A stretch of DNA of 64,000 bases from Bacteroidota bacterium (GTDB lineage: Bacteria > Bacteroidota > Bacteroidia > Bacteroidales > VadinHA17), in NCBI GenBank assembly GCA_016718875.1, contig JADKBL010000014.1, forward strand, positions 1 through 64,000, in the 5' to 3' direction. The stretch's first letter is position 1; the number at the start of each line of letters is the position of its first letter. A program made the position numbers and the translations under genes. The notes beneath the pieces are model-generated. The model was given only the letters and a program-made list of their open reading frames with translations. It ran no database searches and was not told the DNA's origin. Of the stretch, positions 7,792 through 16,666 are shown in pieces.

Positions 7792-8254
7792 CAGTAAAAT
7801 CATAAAATTCTTCAGGAAACATCATGTTCTGACAATTGCCACATCATCAGGCAATGAGCCATGGTGCGCCAACTGCTTTTACGCTTACATGGAAGATGAC
7901 AATTCACTTGTTTTCACCACCGATGCAGAAACAAGGCACGGAAAAGAGTTCATTGCTAATCCTGTTGTTGCAGGATCGGTAGTACTCGAAACAATGGTTA
8001 TCGGAAAGATAAGGGGAATACAGTTTCAGGGAACAGTTTCAGAACCTGATGGCGATTTGCTGCGAAAAGCAAAATCAGCCTATCTGAAGAGATTTCCTGT
8101 GGCAGCTCTGATGGATACGAGGCTCTGGGTTGTGAAGTTGTCGTATATTAAGATGACTGATAATCGACTGGGGTTTGGGAAGAAACTGATCTGGACGCAA
8201 GACACAGGACACAAGGCGCAGGGCGCAGGGAAGAATGCCAAGCCTGAAAATTGA
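7784..8254 (+). CDS. Pyridoxamine-phosphate-oxidase-like protein (YhbP/UPF0306 type)
   Basis: The 156-residue product has a split-barrel flavin-binding fold: VLTIATSSGNEPWCANCFYAY, then SLVFTTDAETRHGKEF and IRGIQFQGTV. It resembles E. coli YhbP, whose function is not established. I use the ATG at 7784, inside the end of ubiX, because upstream codons read through ubiX in another frame. The C-terminal 20 residues (DTGHKAQGAGKNAKPEN) are translated from a GGCGCAG repeat, so the original end of the protein has probably been replaced. Confidence 0.8.
   Translation: MVDSKIIKFFRKHHVLTIATSSGNEPWCANCFYAYMEDDNSLVFTTDAETRHGKEFIANPVVAGSVVLETMVIGKIRGIQFQGTVSEPDGDLLRKAKSAYLKRFPVAALMDTRLWVVKLSYIKMTDNRLGFGKKLIWTQDTGHKAQGAGKNAKPEN
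8215..8228 (+). repeat. Two tandem GGCGCAG units at a gene end
   Basis: The units lie inside the last codons of the YhbP-like gene and are followed by GGAAGAA. The same GGCGCAGGGCGCAGGGAAGA string recurs at 9253 after the riboflavin synthase gene. Confidence 0.85.
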
Positions 8255-8255
8255 A

Positions 8256-8470
8256 CACCAGGTAATCTGATACTCCTTACATCTATTTTGGAAGGCCTTT
8301 TGAAAAAAATGCCACAGATTGTTTATCAGTTCCAAGTTCTCCCCTCTGAGATATTCGTCAGGAATACTACAGGCAGCTCTTCTGACCTGATCCTTCAGAC
8401 TAAAATCACTTTTGAAGCTACTTTTTTGTAAGTTGAAAATAGAAATGCCTTTTCCAACTTTTAAATTCAT
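8256..8470 (-). pseudogene. Remnant of a four-helix-bundle protein
   Basis: Reading from 8470 on the minus strand, FKSDFSLKDQVRRAACSIPDEYLRGEN matches the typical start of four-helix-bundle proteins related to the 23S rRNA intervening-sequence protein. After SIP the usual sequence is lost (short insertions or deletions are likely) and only fragments such as NLELINNLWHFFQKA remain. The open frame then runs on into the preceding gene's repeat. I judge it a decayed gene of unknown role. Confidence 0.45.
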
Positions 8471-8632
8471 ACTCTCACATGAAATTTAGATGTTAATATA
8501 TTTTATAAATTTAAAATCTTCTGATTAAAAAAACTGCTTCGACACCTTCCCTCTTCGCGTCTTGCCTGCGCCTTGCTTCTCTTTTCTTAATTTTACTAAA
8601 TTTACAGTCCAATCAAAACTTAATTAAAAGCT

Positions 8633-9232
8633 ATGTTCTCAGGAATAGTAGAAGAAGCCGCACCGGTTGTGAAACTTGAAAAAGAGAAAGACAACCTCCA
8701 TATAACAATGAAATGCTCTTTCGTGAAAGAACTGAAGATCGATCAGAGTATTTCACATAACGGGGTATGCCTCACTGTTGTAAAAAAGGACAAAGAGACC
8801 TATACCGTAACAGCAATAAAAGAGACTCTCGAAAAGACAAATCTTGGTCTTCTCAAACCCGGCGACAAGGTAAATCTGGAACGCAGCACCAAACTCGATG
8901 GCCGTCTGGATGGTCATATGGTGCAGGGGCATGTCGACCAGACTGCTGTGTGTACCAGTGTTAAAGAGGCCGGAGGAAGCTGGTACTACACCTTCAAATA
9001 CAAACCTGTCCAGGATGATTACATCACCGTTGAAAAGGGATCGGTCTCGGTAAACGGAGTGAGCCTGACTGTTGTAAACTCAAAAACAAATTCATTCCAG
9101 GTTGCTATCATCCCTTTCACACATGAAGTCACTAACTTCCATCAGATCAAAAAAGGGACAGTTGTTAACCTGGAGTTCGATATACTCGGGAAGTATATTG
9201 CGAAGATTGTGAGGCAGGTGATGGAGAGGTAG
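8633..9232 (+). CDS. ribE: Riboflavin synthase
   Basis: The 199-residue protein begins with the family signature MFSGIVEE and shows the two homologous halves of riboflavin synthase. SHNGVCLTVV recurs as VSVNGVSLTVV, and GHMVQGHVDQ lies between them. The enzyme converts two 6,7-dimethyl-8-ribityllumazine molecules into riboflavin and a pyrimidine. It stands apart from other rib genes. No FMN riboswitch was recognised in the short upstream region. Confidence 0.95.
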   Translation: MFSGIVEEAAPVVKLEKEKDNLHITMKCSFVKELKIDQSISHNGVCLTVVKKDKETYTVTAIKETLEKTNLGLLKPGDKVNLERSTKLDGRLDGHMVQGHVDQTAVCTSVKEAGGSWYYTFKYKPVQDDYITVEKGSVSVNGVSLTVVNSKTNSFQVAIIPFTHEVTNFHQIKKGTVVNLEFDILGKYIAKIVRQVMER

Positions 9233-9252
9233 GCAGAGGGCAAAGGGCTCTA

Positions 9253-9308
9253 GGCGCAGGGCGCAGGGAAGAAAAGCCTTGCGTCCTGAGTCTTGTGTCT
9301 TGTGCCTT
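9253..9308 (+). repeat. GGCGCAG repeat after ribE, with inverted partner
   Basis: Two GGCGCAG units at 9253-9266 share at least 20 bases with the copy at 8214-8233. Further on, GTCTTGTGTCTTGTGCC runs as a partial reverse complement of the sequence before the first copy (GACACAGGACACAAGG), so the two copies are related as an inverted set. Confidence 0.7.
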
Positions 9309-9314
9309 TTTTCC

Positions 9315-9322
9315 TATCTTTG
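9315..9322 (+). promoter_or_regulatory. Bacteroidota promoter before ileS
   Basis: TATCTTTG matches TAnnTTTG and lies 44 bases before the ileS ATG. The T-rich stretch upstream may hold the -33 element. Confidence 0.6.
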
Positions 9323-9366
9323 TCCGAATTTTTTTAAACAACATATTTACATAATCGACTGGAACA

Positions 9367-12300
9367 ATGGGAAATCGCTTTCCTGAATACAAAGGCCTGG
9401 ATCTCTCGCAGGTAAACAAGGAGATCCTGAAGGTTTGGGATGAGAATGATACTTTTCACAGGAGCATACGTGAGGTGAATGGTAAGGGGGAGTTCGTGTT
9501 TTATGAAGGACCTCCTTCAGCAAACGGAATACCGGGTATTCATCATGTAATGGCACGTACAATCAAGGATGCAATCTGTCGTTTCAAAACGCAGTGCGGT
9601 TATGAAGTAAAACGCAAGGCCGGATGGGACACCCATGGACTTCCTGTTGAACTTCAGGTTGAAAAAGCACTTGGCATAACAAAAGAGGATATCGGAAACA
9701 AATCTTCAGCTAAACATATTTCCGTTGAGGATTTCAATAAGGCCTGCCGTACCGACGTAATGAAATATACCGACTTATGGGAGGATCTTACCCGTAAGAT
9801 GGGCTACTGGGTAAACATGGACCACCCTTATGTTACTTATGATAACCGCTATATTGAATCTTTGTGGTGGCTTCTTAAACAGCTTTACGAAAAAGGAGTG
9901 CTCTACCAGGGGTATACAATCCAGCCCTATTCACCTGCAGCAGGTACAGGCCTTAGTTCCCATGAACTGAACCTGCCCGGCTGCTATAAAGATGTAAAGG
10001 ATACAACATGTGTTGCCCTGTTCAGGGTTATCAGGGACAAAAAATCTGAATTCCTCTTTCATGATATTGAAACCAATGATCTCCATATCATGGCCTGGAC
10101 AACCACACCCTGGACACTTCCTTCCAATACGGCACTTGCAGTCGGAAGAGATATCAGGTATGTAAGGGTAAGTTTCAATCCATATACGGCAGAACCAATT
10201 ACGGTAATCCTTGCAAAAGAACTTCTGCATTCTTACTTCTCCGAATCAAACACAGGCCTGCATTTTTCAGAATATAAGCCAGCCGACAAGAAGATCCCTT
10301 ATAAAGTAACAGGCGAATTTGCCGGAATTGATTTAAAAGATGTTGAATATGAACAGCTCATCGACTGGGTTAATCCGGGCGAGGGAGCCTTCAAAGTACT
10401 GACGGGGGATTTTGTAACAACAGAAGATGGTACCGGTATTGTTCATATAGCACCCACTTTCGGCGCCGACGACTACCGTGTTGCCAGGGAAAACGGAGTT
10501 CCTCCACTTATTATGAAGAGGAAGGACGGATCGTTCGGTCCGATGGTTGACAAGCGGGGGTATTTGGTACCGATAGCTGACCTGGATGATGAATTTGTAA
10601 AGAAAAATGTCAACACAGTCACATACTCGGATTTCGAGGCTAAACCTGTGAAGAATGAGTATGACAATGAGATATCACCAGATAAAGAAACAATTGACGT
10701 TGAGATAGCCGTGATGCTGAAACAGCAGGGCAAGGCATTTAAGATTGAAAAGCACATACACAGTTATCCCCATTGCTGGAGAACAGACAAACCAGTACTT
10801 TACTATCCTCTGGATGCCTGGTTTATCCGCACCACAGCATTCCGCGACAGGCTGATAGAGCTTAATAACACAATCAACTGGAAGCCCCAGTCGACAGGGA
10901 CGGGCAGATTCGGCAAATGGCTCGAGAACCTGGTTGACTGGAACCTTTCACGCTCACGCTACTGGGGTACTCCCCTTCCTATCTGGGTTACTGAGGACAG
11001 GAAAGAAGAGAAATGTATCGGTTCAGCTTCAGAGCTAAAGGCAGAGATTGAAAAATCGATCAAAGCCGGTTATATGAAATCCAATCCGCTTAAGGATTTC
11101 ACTGAGGGAGACAACACAGAGGTAAACTATCAGAAGTTTGATCTGCACCGTCCGTTCGTTGATGAGATATTCCTTGTCAGCAATTCAGGCAAAAAGATGT
11201 TCCGTGAGCCCGACCTCATAGATGTATGGTTCGACTCAGGGGCGATGCCCTATGCTCAGGCACATTATCCGTTTGAGAATAAGGAGAATTTCCATCTGAT
11301 GTTCCCGGCTGACTTCATAGCTGAAGGCGTTGACCAGACAAGAGGCTGGTTCTTCACCCTTCATGCAATAGCCACTATGATATCCGATTCCGTATCATTT
11401 AAAAATATTATATCAAACGGTCTTGTACTCGACAAGAACGGGAATAAGATGTCGAAACGTCTCGGCAATGCAGTTGATCCTTTTACGGCAATTGAGGAAT
11501 ATGGATCAGATCCCCTCAGGTGGTATATGATAACAAATGCACAGCCATGGGATAACCTGAAGTTTGATATCACAGGTGTGGATGAGGTGAAACGTAAGTT
11601 CTTCGGAACACTGTATAACACCTATTCATTCTTCTCGCTCTATGCAAATGTTGATAATTTCAGGTACTCCGAAAAGGATATACCGGTAAATGAAAGGCCG
11701 GAGATTGACAGGTGGATCATTTCCCTTTTGAATTCACTTGTCAGGGAGGTCACAAACTGCTATAATGATTATGACCTTACCAGGGCCGGACGTGCAATCC
11801 AGGATTTCGTGACAGAGAACCTCAGTAACTGGTATGTTCGCCTCAACCGCAAGCGCTACTGGGGTGGTGATTATGATAAGGATAAACTGGCTGCCTACCA
11901 GACGCTTTATACTTGTCTCGAGACTGTTGCACAGCTTTCAGCACCTGTAGCTCCATTCTATTCAGAGAGGCTCTTCACTGACCTCAACGGTATCACAGGC
12001 AGACACAAAGAAAACTCCGTTCATCTTGCTCTTTTCCCCGGATATGATGAATCGCTTATCGACAAATCACTTGAAGAAAGGATGGATATTGCCCAGAAAG
12101 TCTCCTCAATGATTCTTGGCTTAAGAAGGAAAGTCAGCATCAAGGTACGTCAGCCGCTGGCCAAGATAATGGTTCCTGTTCCCGACAATAATTTCAGGGC
12201 AAAATTTGAAGCTGTGAAAGATCTTATTCTTGCAGAAGTTAATGTCAGGGAAGTGGAGTATATTGACGACACCGCCTCGATCCTTGTGAAGAAGATCAAG

Positions 12301-12813
12301 CCGAATTTCAAGACGCTGGGACCTAAATACGGGAAGCTGATGAAGGAAATTGCAAATGCGGTTTCTTCATTTACATCACAGGAGATAGTAGCATTTGAAA
12401 ACAACAAAAGCCATAAGCTCTCAATCAACGGTCAGGAGGTTATCCTTAGCATCGATGATGTGGAGATAATCTCGGAAGATATACCGGGATGGCAGGTTGC
12501 AAATGAAGGAAAACTCACTGTAGCACTTGACGTAACTGTGACAGATGATCTCCGCTATGAGGGTATTGCCCGTGAGTTTGTAAACAGGATACAGAACATC
12601 CGCAAGGAGGCCGGTTTTGATGTAACTGACAAGATCACTGTTAAGATTGAGGATCATGAATTTGTAAGGGAAGCCGTTAAAAGGCATTCAGCATATATTG
12701 GTTCCCAGACGCTGGCAACTGTTGTTGAGCTATCAGCAAGTCTGGATGCCAATGTGAGAGAGGTGGAGATTGATGAGGTAGTGGTGAAGGTGGAGGTGAG
12801 GAAGAATAATTGA
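9367..12813 (+). CDS. ileS: Isoleucyl-tRNA synthetase (long, eukaryote-like type)
   Basis: The 1148-residue enzyme charges tRNA-Ile. The class I signature is in the form GIPGIHH at residues 54-60 and the KMSKR loop at 694-698. The CP1 editing region lies between them (TTPWTLPSNTALAV, and TEDGTGIVHIAPTFGADD). The GIHHV form, the large size and the absence of a C-terminal zinc finger fit the IleS2-type enzymes, which in other bacteria are often less sensitive to mupirocin; that last point is inference. The gene is intact over its full length, which argues against a generally poor consensus sequence. A GGCGCAA repeat starts at the base after its stop codon. Confidence 0.96.
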   Translation: MGNRFPEYKGLDLSQVNKEILKVWDENDTFHRSIREVNGKGEFVFYEGPPSANGIPGIHHVMARTIKDAICRFKTQCGYEVKRKAGWDTHGLPVELQVEKALGITKEDIGNKSSAKHISVEDFNKACRTDVMKYTDLWEDLTRKMGYWVNMDHPYVTYDNRYIESLWWLLKQLYEKGVLYQGYTIQPYSPAAGTGLSSHELNLPGCYKDVKDTTCVALFRVIRDKKSEFLFHDIETNDLHIMAWTTTPWTLPSNTALAVGRDIRYVRVSFNPYTAEPITVILAKELLHSYFSESNTGLHFSEYKPADKKIPYKVTGEFAGIDLKDVEYEQLIDWVNPGEGAFKVLTGDFVTTEDGTGIVHIAPTFGADDYRVARENGVPPLIMKRKDGSFGPMVDKRGYLVPIADLDDEFVKKNVNTVTYSDFEAKPVKNEYDNEISPDKETIDVEIAVMLKQQGKAFKIEKHIHSYPHCWRTDKPVLYYPLDAWFIRTTAFRDRLIELNNTINWKPQSTGTGRFGKWLENLVDWNLSRSRYWGTPLPIWVTEDRKEEKCIGSASELKAEIEKSIKAGYMKSNPLKDFTEGDNTEVNYQKFDLHRPFVDEIFLVSNSGKKMFREPDLIDVWFDSGAMPYAQAHYPFENKENFHLMFPADFIAEGVDQTRGWFFTLHAIATMISDSVSFKNIISNGLVLDKNGNKMSKRLGNAVDPFTAIEEYGSDPLRWYMITNAQPWDNLKFDITGVDEVKRKFFGTLYNTYSFFSLYANVDNFRYSEKDIPVNERPEIDRWIISLLNSLVREVTNCYNDYDLTRAGRAIQDFVTENLSNWYVRLNRKRYWGGDYDKDKLAAYQTLYTCLETVAQLSAPVAPFYSERLFTDLNGITGRHKENSVHLALFPGYDESLIDKSLEERMDIAQKVSSMILGLRRKVSIKVRQPLAKIMVPVPDNNFRAKFEAVKDLILAEVNVREVEYIDDTASILVKKIKPNFKTLGPKYGKLMKEIANAVSSFTSQEIVAFENNKSHKLSINGQEVILSIDDVEIISEDIPGWQVANEGKLTVALDVTVTDDLRYEGIAREFVNRIQNIRKEAGFDVTDKITVKIEDHEFVREAVKRHSAYIGSQTLATVVELSASLDANVREVEIDEVVVKVEVRKNN

Positions 12814-12837
12814 GGCGCAAGGACGCAATGGCGCAAC
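12814..12837 (+). repeat. Three degenerate GGCGCAAT units after ileS
   Basis: GGCGCAAG, GACGCAAT and GGCGCAAC follow the ileS TGA without any gap, in the same sense as ileS. Farther on, 12866-12888 holds a GC hairpin (CCCCTCCTGGGAGGGG). Confidence 0.85.
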
Positions 12838-12998
12838 GGCTGTGCGATGGCACTGATGCTTTTGGCTCCCCTCCTGGGAGGGGAACCCTGCTGGCGCAAA
12901 TCTCCTCTTCTCCCAATCTCCCAGTCTCCCTATCACCCCCTGACTCGTCCTAAAAAAAGTTTACAGATTAATAATTAAATACTGATATCAAGTTATAC

Positions 12999-13927
12999 TT
13001 AATAGTTAATCCTGATATGTTTACAATAATAGGATTTCTTTTTGTAATAATTCTTCCATAATCTTTCTGTTTGGATCTTCTGTTCATGAACCATTGAAGG
13101 ATACTGATTTCCGATACTCATATGAGGTCTGTCATCATTATAAAGGTTTACAGATCTTGTTAATACCCTTCTGGCTTCTTCTATTGATCTTACCGGATTA
13201 TCAATCAAATATTCATCCTTAAGTATTCCATTTAATCTTTCTGCTAAGGCATTCTCTAACGGATCTCCGTTTTCCGTCATACTTATTTTAATGTTATTGT
13301 CCTGCAACAGCTTTACATATTCATAGGAACAATACTGTACTCCCCGGTCAGAATGATGGATGAGTTGAAAATGACCTTCTGGCTCCATAAATAAGCCAGA
13401 TAGGGCCATTTTCAATGCCTGTACGCTCTCAACGGCTTCCAATGTATCAGCTACATGAAAGCCACTACCTTACGTGAATAAGCATCAGTAATAAAGCTAA
13501 TATAAACATGTCCTCCATTTATTTTCCAGAGGTAATGTCACTAACCCAAAGCTGGTTAGGTTCGCTGTCTGGGATAAATTCACGTATCAGGTTCGGATAC
13601 TTTCTTGAGCCAAAGAAAGATTGAGTGGTTTGATATACGTCTTTTCCTCTTTCTTACAAGCAAATGATTGGATGACAAGAGATCAAATAATGCATCCCTC
13701 CCCATCTTAATTTGGTGCTCTAACATAAATGGGTGTAGCTTATCATAGAGCTTACGGGTTCCCATTCTTTTATGATTTTTACGGATTTCCAGAACCTCCT
13801 TCAACATAAGATCTTCTTCAATACTGATCTCAATACCTTTCCAACTGTTTTGATAATATGCCTGCCTGGTAACTCCAAACCAACCACATAGCTTGGCTAA
13901 TCCTATGTGTGGAAAATTTCTTTTCAT
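12999..13927 (-). pseudogene. IS3-family transposase OrfB, frameshifted
   Basis: The N-terminal part (13927-13580) carries the HTH_21 region KRNFPHIGLAKLCGWFGVTRQAYYQ. The integrase core follows in other frames. WVSDIT holds the first catalytic Asp, HHSDRGVQY the second, and NALAERLNGILKDEYL the Glu, with the usual HMSIG and YPSMVHEQ tail. At least two shifts and a stop lie between about 13460 and 13580, where VYISFITDAYSRKVVAFHV can be rebuilt only across frames. The enzyme cannot be made from one frame. Confidence 0.85.
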
Positions 13928-14370
13928 TTCTTCAATGGTTTGGTATTGAGCTTTTTTCTGATTGGGATATTAAACTCCTTCTCAGCTATATCAACCATTG
14001 TCGAAAAGGCAATTGCCTTCATCTCGGCATCTTTCAATTGATTTTCTAGTTCAGAAATTCGTTTCTTTAATTGAAGGAGTTCAAACGATTCTTCTGCTTT
14101 TGTGATAGAGGATTGATTTTTGCCATCAAACTATTAGTTTCCTCCAAAAGTAGGTCTTCTGTTCAGGTAAGTTCCGCAGGATAACTTAAGAACTGGGCAC
14201 ATCCATCTTGACAAAATCCATGCTCTTCAGACTGACCTGTATACTTTCCCAAATTTCAGCCCTTGTACAATTTGAGGAAAGCATCTCCTGAATAATATCG
14301 ATGTCACTCCTCAATACTAAAAGATCCCTCCTCTTCTTAGTCCTGAATTAACTTTACTTGTTTCTTCCAT
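13928..14370 (-). pseudogene. IS3-family OrfA, frameshifted
   Basis: Starting with an ATG at 14370 the frame reads EETSKVNSGLRRG and then fails. Other frames continue with LRSDIDIIQEMLSSNCTRAEIWE and FVKMDVPSS, then a coiled-coil-like stretch LELLQLKKRISELENQLKDAE. This is the DNA-binding, leucine-zipper subunit of an IS3 transposase, now broken. Confidence 0.7.
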
Positions 14371-14510
14371 TTTACACTTTTTGTGTAAACCTATTTCAGG
14401 GACAAGACTACACCTCTCCAGATCTCCCCTCTCCCTCTCACCCTCTCTCCCCCTCATAATTAAAATATACAAAAGCACCCTCCCATATTCTGAATTAGTT
14501 AATTAACTGA

Positions 14511-14518
14511 TATCTTTG
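14511..14518 (+). promoter_or_regulatory. Promoter box almost touching the dnaG start
   Basis: TATCTTTG matches TAnnTTTG and ends only 4 bases before the dnaG ATG at 14523. If it is used, transcription would begin at or near the start codon. Confidence 0.6.
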
Positions 14519-14522
14519 GCTT

Positions 14523-16469
14523 ATGATCGACCGCCCCACCATAGATCGTATACTCGATGCTGCTCATATAGTTGATGTGGTTGGTGAGTTTGTGCAGTTA
14601 AAGAAGAGGGGAGTCAACTTCCTTGGATTATGTCCGTTTCACAATGAAAAGACCCCTTCGTTCACTGTTTCACCGGCGAAAGAGATATTCAAATGCTTTG
14701 GCTGCGGGAAAGTAGGCAACTCCGTAAATTTTGTAATGGAGCATGAGCACCTCACCTACCCGGAAGCACTGAAATACCTCGCAAAGAAATACCATATTGA
14801 GGTAATTGAGAAGGAACTCACAAAAGAGGAGCTTGAGAAACAGAATGAGAGAGAGAGCCTGCTTGTTGTAACGGCATATGCTGCCAGGCAATTTTCTGAA
14901 AACCTCTTCAATACTGATGAAGGAATAACGGTTGGTCTTACTTATTTCAAGGAGAGAGGATTCAGGCAGGATACTCTTAAAAAATTTGAGCTCGGCTACA
15001 GCTTTGAAAAACGCGATGCTTTATCAAAAAAGGCACTTGAGGATGGTTACCGGCAGGATTATCTAGTAAAAACTGGTCTCTCCATTCAGAATGAAGACCG
15101 CATCTTCGACAGGTTCAGCGGAAGGGTTATGTTCCCGATACACTCACTGTCTGGGCAGGTCTTAGGGTTCGGCGGGAGGATACTGAAGACTGACGTCAAG
15201 ACTGCCAAATACCTGAACTCACCCGAGTCGGAAATATACCACAAGAGCAGGATCCTCTACGGGATGTTCCAGGCAAGAAAGGCTATATCGCAGGAAGAGA
15301 GATGCTACCTTGTTGAAGGATATACCGATGTAATGTCGCTACACGAGGCAGGCATTGAGAATGTTGTTGCCTCATCGGGAACATCGCTCACCCAGGAACA
15401 GGTAAAGCTTATAAAAAGATTCACTCCTAATATTACAATACTTTATGATGGTGATTCTGCCGGTATAAAGGCTTCAATACGGGGAATTGACATAGTGCTT
15501 GAAGAGGGTATGAATGTCAAGATAGTACTACTGCCCGATGGCGAGGATCCCGATTCATATTCGAAGAAGGTGAGCAATGAGGAGTTCAAACAGTTCCTCC
15601 ATAAAAATGAAACCGATTTCATCCGTTTCAAGACACAGCTGCTGATGTCGGAGGCTAACAATGATCCGGTAATGAAGGCGAATCTTATCAGGGATATTGT
15701 AAAGTCAATTGCAGTCATTCCTGAAGCTATCAACCGTACTGTATATATAAAGGAATGCAGCACTGTTCTTGAGGTTGCAGAGCCGATACTCTACAATGAA
15801 GTTAACAAGCTCAGGGCACAGAAGAACTTCCAGGACAGGAATAAGTATCCCGCTGCTGAAGATCTTCCTGTTAAGCCTCTTCCTGTTATAAAACAGGTAA
15901 GACAGGAACCTGTTTCATTTTACTCTGAGAGGGAGGTAATCCGACTTCTCCTGAAATTCGGAAGTACTGAATTTGAAAAAGTCATAAACAAGGAAGACGG
16001 CAGGGAAGAGATCATAACAGTTGCTGATTATATTGTAAGGGAAATTACATCTGATGAGCTTGATTTCAACGACAGGGTCTGCGCAAAAATTTTCGCCGAT
16101 TTCAGGTTTCACAGTGAGCAGGGGCTTATAACAGGCGACAGTCTGTTTGTGAAGCATGAAGACCCTGAAATATCAAGCCTGTCGGCCGATCTGCTTTCCG
16201 ACTCGCATGAGCTGAGCAGCATATGGAAGGAGAAGCAGACCTATGTTGAGACGGAGGATATGAAGCTGAAGGAGATTGTCAGCGATGCCGTGCTCAAGTT
16301 CAAAAGCGATAAGATTAACATCCTGAGGAAGGAGATTATGCTTCAGCTTGAGGAGGCAGTAAAAGCAAACGATACGGAACGAAGCATATTACTTCAGAAG
16401 AGATATGCCAATCTGAGTGTTGCTCTCGGGCTGATTTCGAAAAAGCTTGGAGGAAGAATTTTACTATAA
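14523..16469 (+). CDS. dnaG: DNA primase DnaG
   Basis: This 648-residue protein makes RNA primers for replication. The zinc ribbon is C37-x2-H40 and C58-x2-C61 (CPFHNEKTPSFTV, KCFGCG). The TOPRIM core shows YLVEGYTDVMSLHEAGIENVVASSGTSLT and ILYDGDSAGIKA. The region after residue 440 should bind the replicative helicase. It has full family length and no damage. It stands alone, without the rpsU-dnaG-rpoD order found in many other bacteria. The promoter box is so close that the mRNA may be leaderless. Confidence 0.96.
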   Translation: MIDRPTIDRILDAAHIVDVVGEFVQLKKRGVNFLGLCPFHNEKTPSFTVSPAKEIFKCFGCGKVGNSVNFVMEHEHLTYPEALKYLAKKYHIEVIEKELTKEELEKQNERESLLVVTAYAARQFSENLFNTDEGITVGLTYFKERGFRQDTLKKFELGYSFEKRDALSKKALEDGYRQDYLVKTGLSIQNEDRIFDRFSGRVMFPIHSLSGQVLGFGGRILKTDVKTAKYLNSPESEIYHKSRILYGMFQARKAISQEERCYLVEGYTDVMSLHEAGIENVVASSGTSLTQEQVKLIKRFTPNITILYDGDSAGIKASIRGIDIVLEEGMNVKIVLLPDGEDPDSYSKKVSNEEFKQFLHKNETDFIRFKTQLLMSEANNDPVMKANLIRDIVKSIAVIPEAINRTVYIKECSTVLEVAEPILYNEVNKLRAQKNFQDRNKYPAAEDLPVKPLPVIKQVRQEPVSFYSEREVIRLLLKFGSTEFEKVINKEDGREEIITVADYIVREITSDELDFNDRVCAKIFADFRFHSEQGLITGDSLFVKHEDPEISSLSADLLSDSHELSSIWKEKQTYVETEDMKLKEIVSDAVLKFKSDKINILRKEIMLQLEEAVKANDTERSILLQKRYANLSVALGLISKKLGGRILL

Positions 16470-16476
16470 AAATTGT

Positions 16477-16595
16477 TACACAGAGATCCACAGAGAAGAC
16501 ACAAAGTGACACAGAGAATTTTATACCTCAGTGTTTCTCTGTGTAAGCCTGAACGCGAAGCAGTGAAGGCCTCTGTGTTTCTCCGTGTAAGTTCT
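16477..16595 (+). repeat. CACAGAG-type inverted repeat, second copy of the GTGTAAGTTCT subtype
   Basis: It begins 8 bases after the dnaG stop with TTACACAGAGA and ends with TTTCTCCGTGTAAGTTCT, like the copy at 7028-7152. The two ends are complementary. Confidence 0.8.
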
Positions 16596-16666
16596 AAATA
16601 AAATACCATCTTCAGATTTGAGTATTGAGATTTATTCCTAATTTTGATATAACTAATATTAAAGGT

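Larger units (their letters stand above)
12941..14409 (-). mobile_element. Decayed IS3-family insertion sequence
   Basis: The left end reads TGACTCGTCCTAAAAAAAG followed by TTTACAG. The right end, read inward on the minus strand, is TAGTCTTGTCCCTGAAATAG followed by GTTTACAC. These are imperfect terminal inverted repeats. Between them lie orfA and orfB pieces of an IS3-type transposase. The element sits in a C/T-rich repeat tract (TCTCC units on both sides). No clear target duplication could be assigned. The right boundary is uncertain by one or two bases. Confidence 0.85.

Noticed and set aside
8480..8632. FMN riboswitch before ribE
   Set aside because: None of the conserved RFN stems could be found; the region is repeat-like and too short.
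9930..10230. Open frames on the minus strand inside ileS, and similar ones in dnaG, the macroglobulin gene and pruA
   Set aside because: They are antisense to conserved coding sequence, have no family resemblance and no promoter box.
12935..14415. Target-site duplication of the IS3 element
   Set aside because: The flanks are both C/T-rich simple sequence and the right boundary is uncertain, so no duplication could be assigned.
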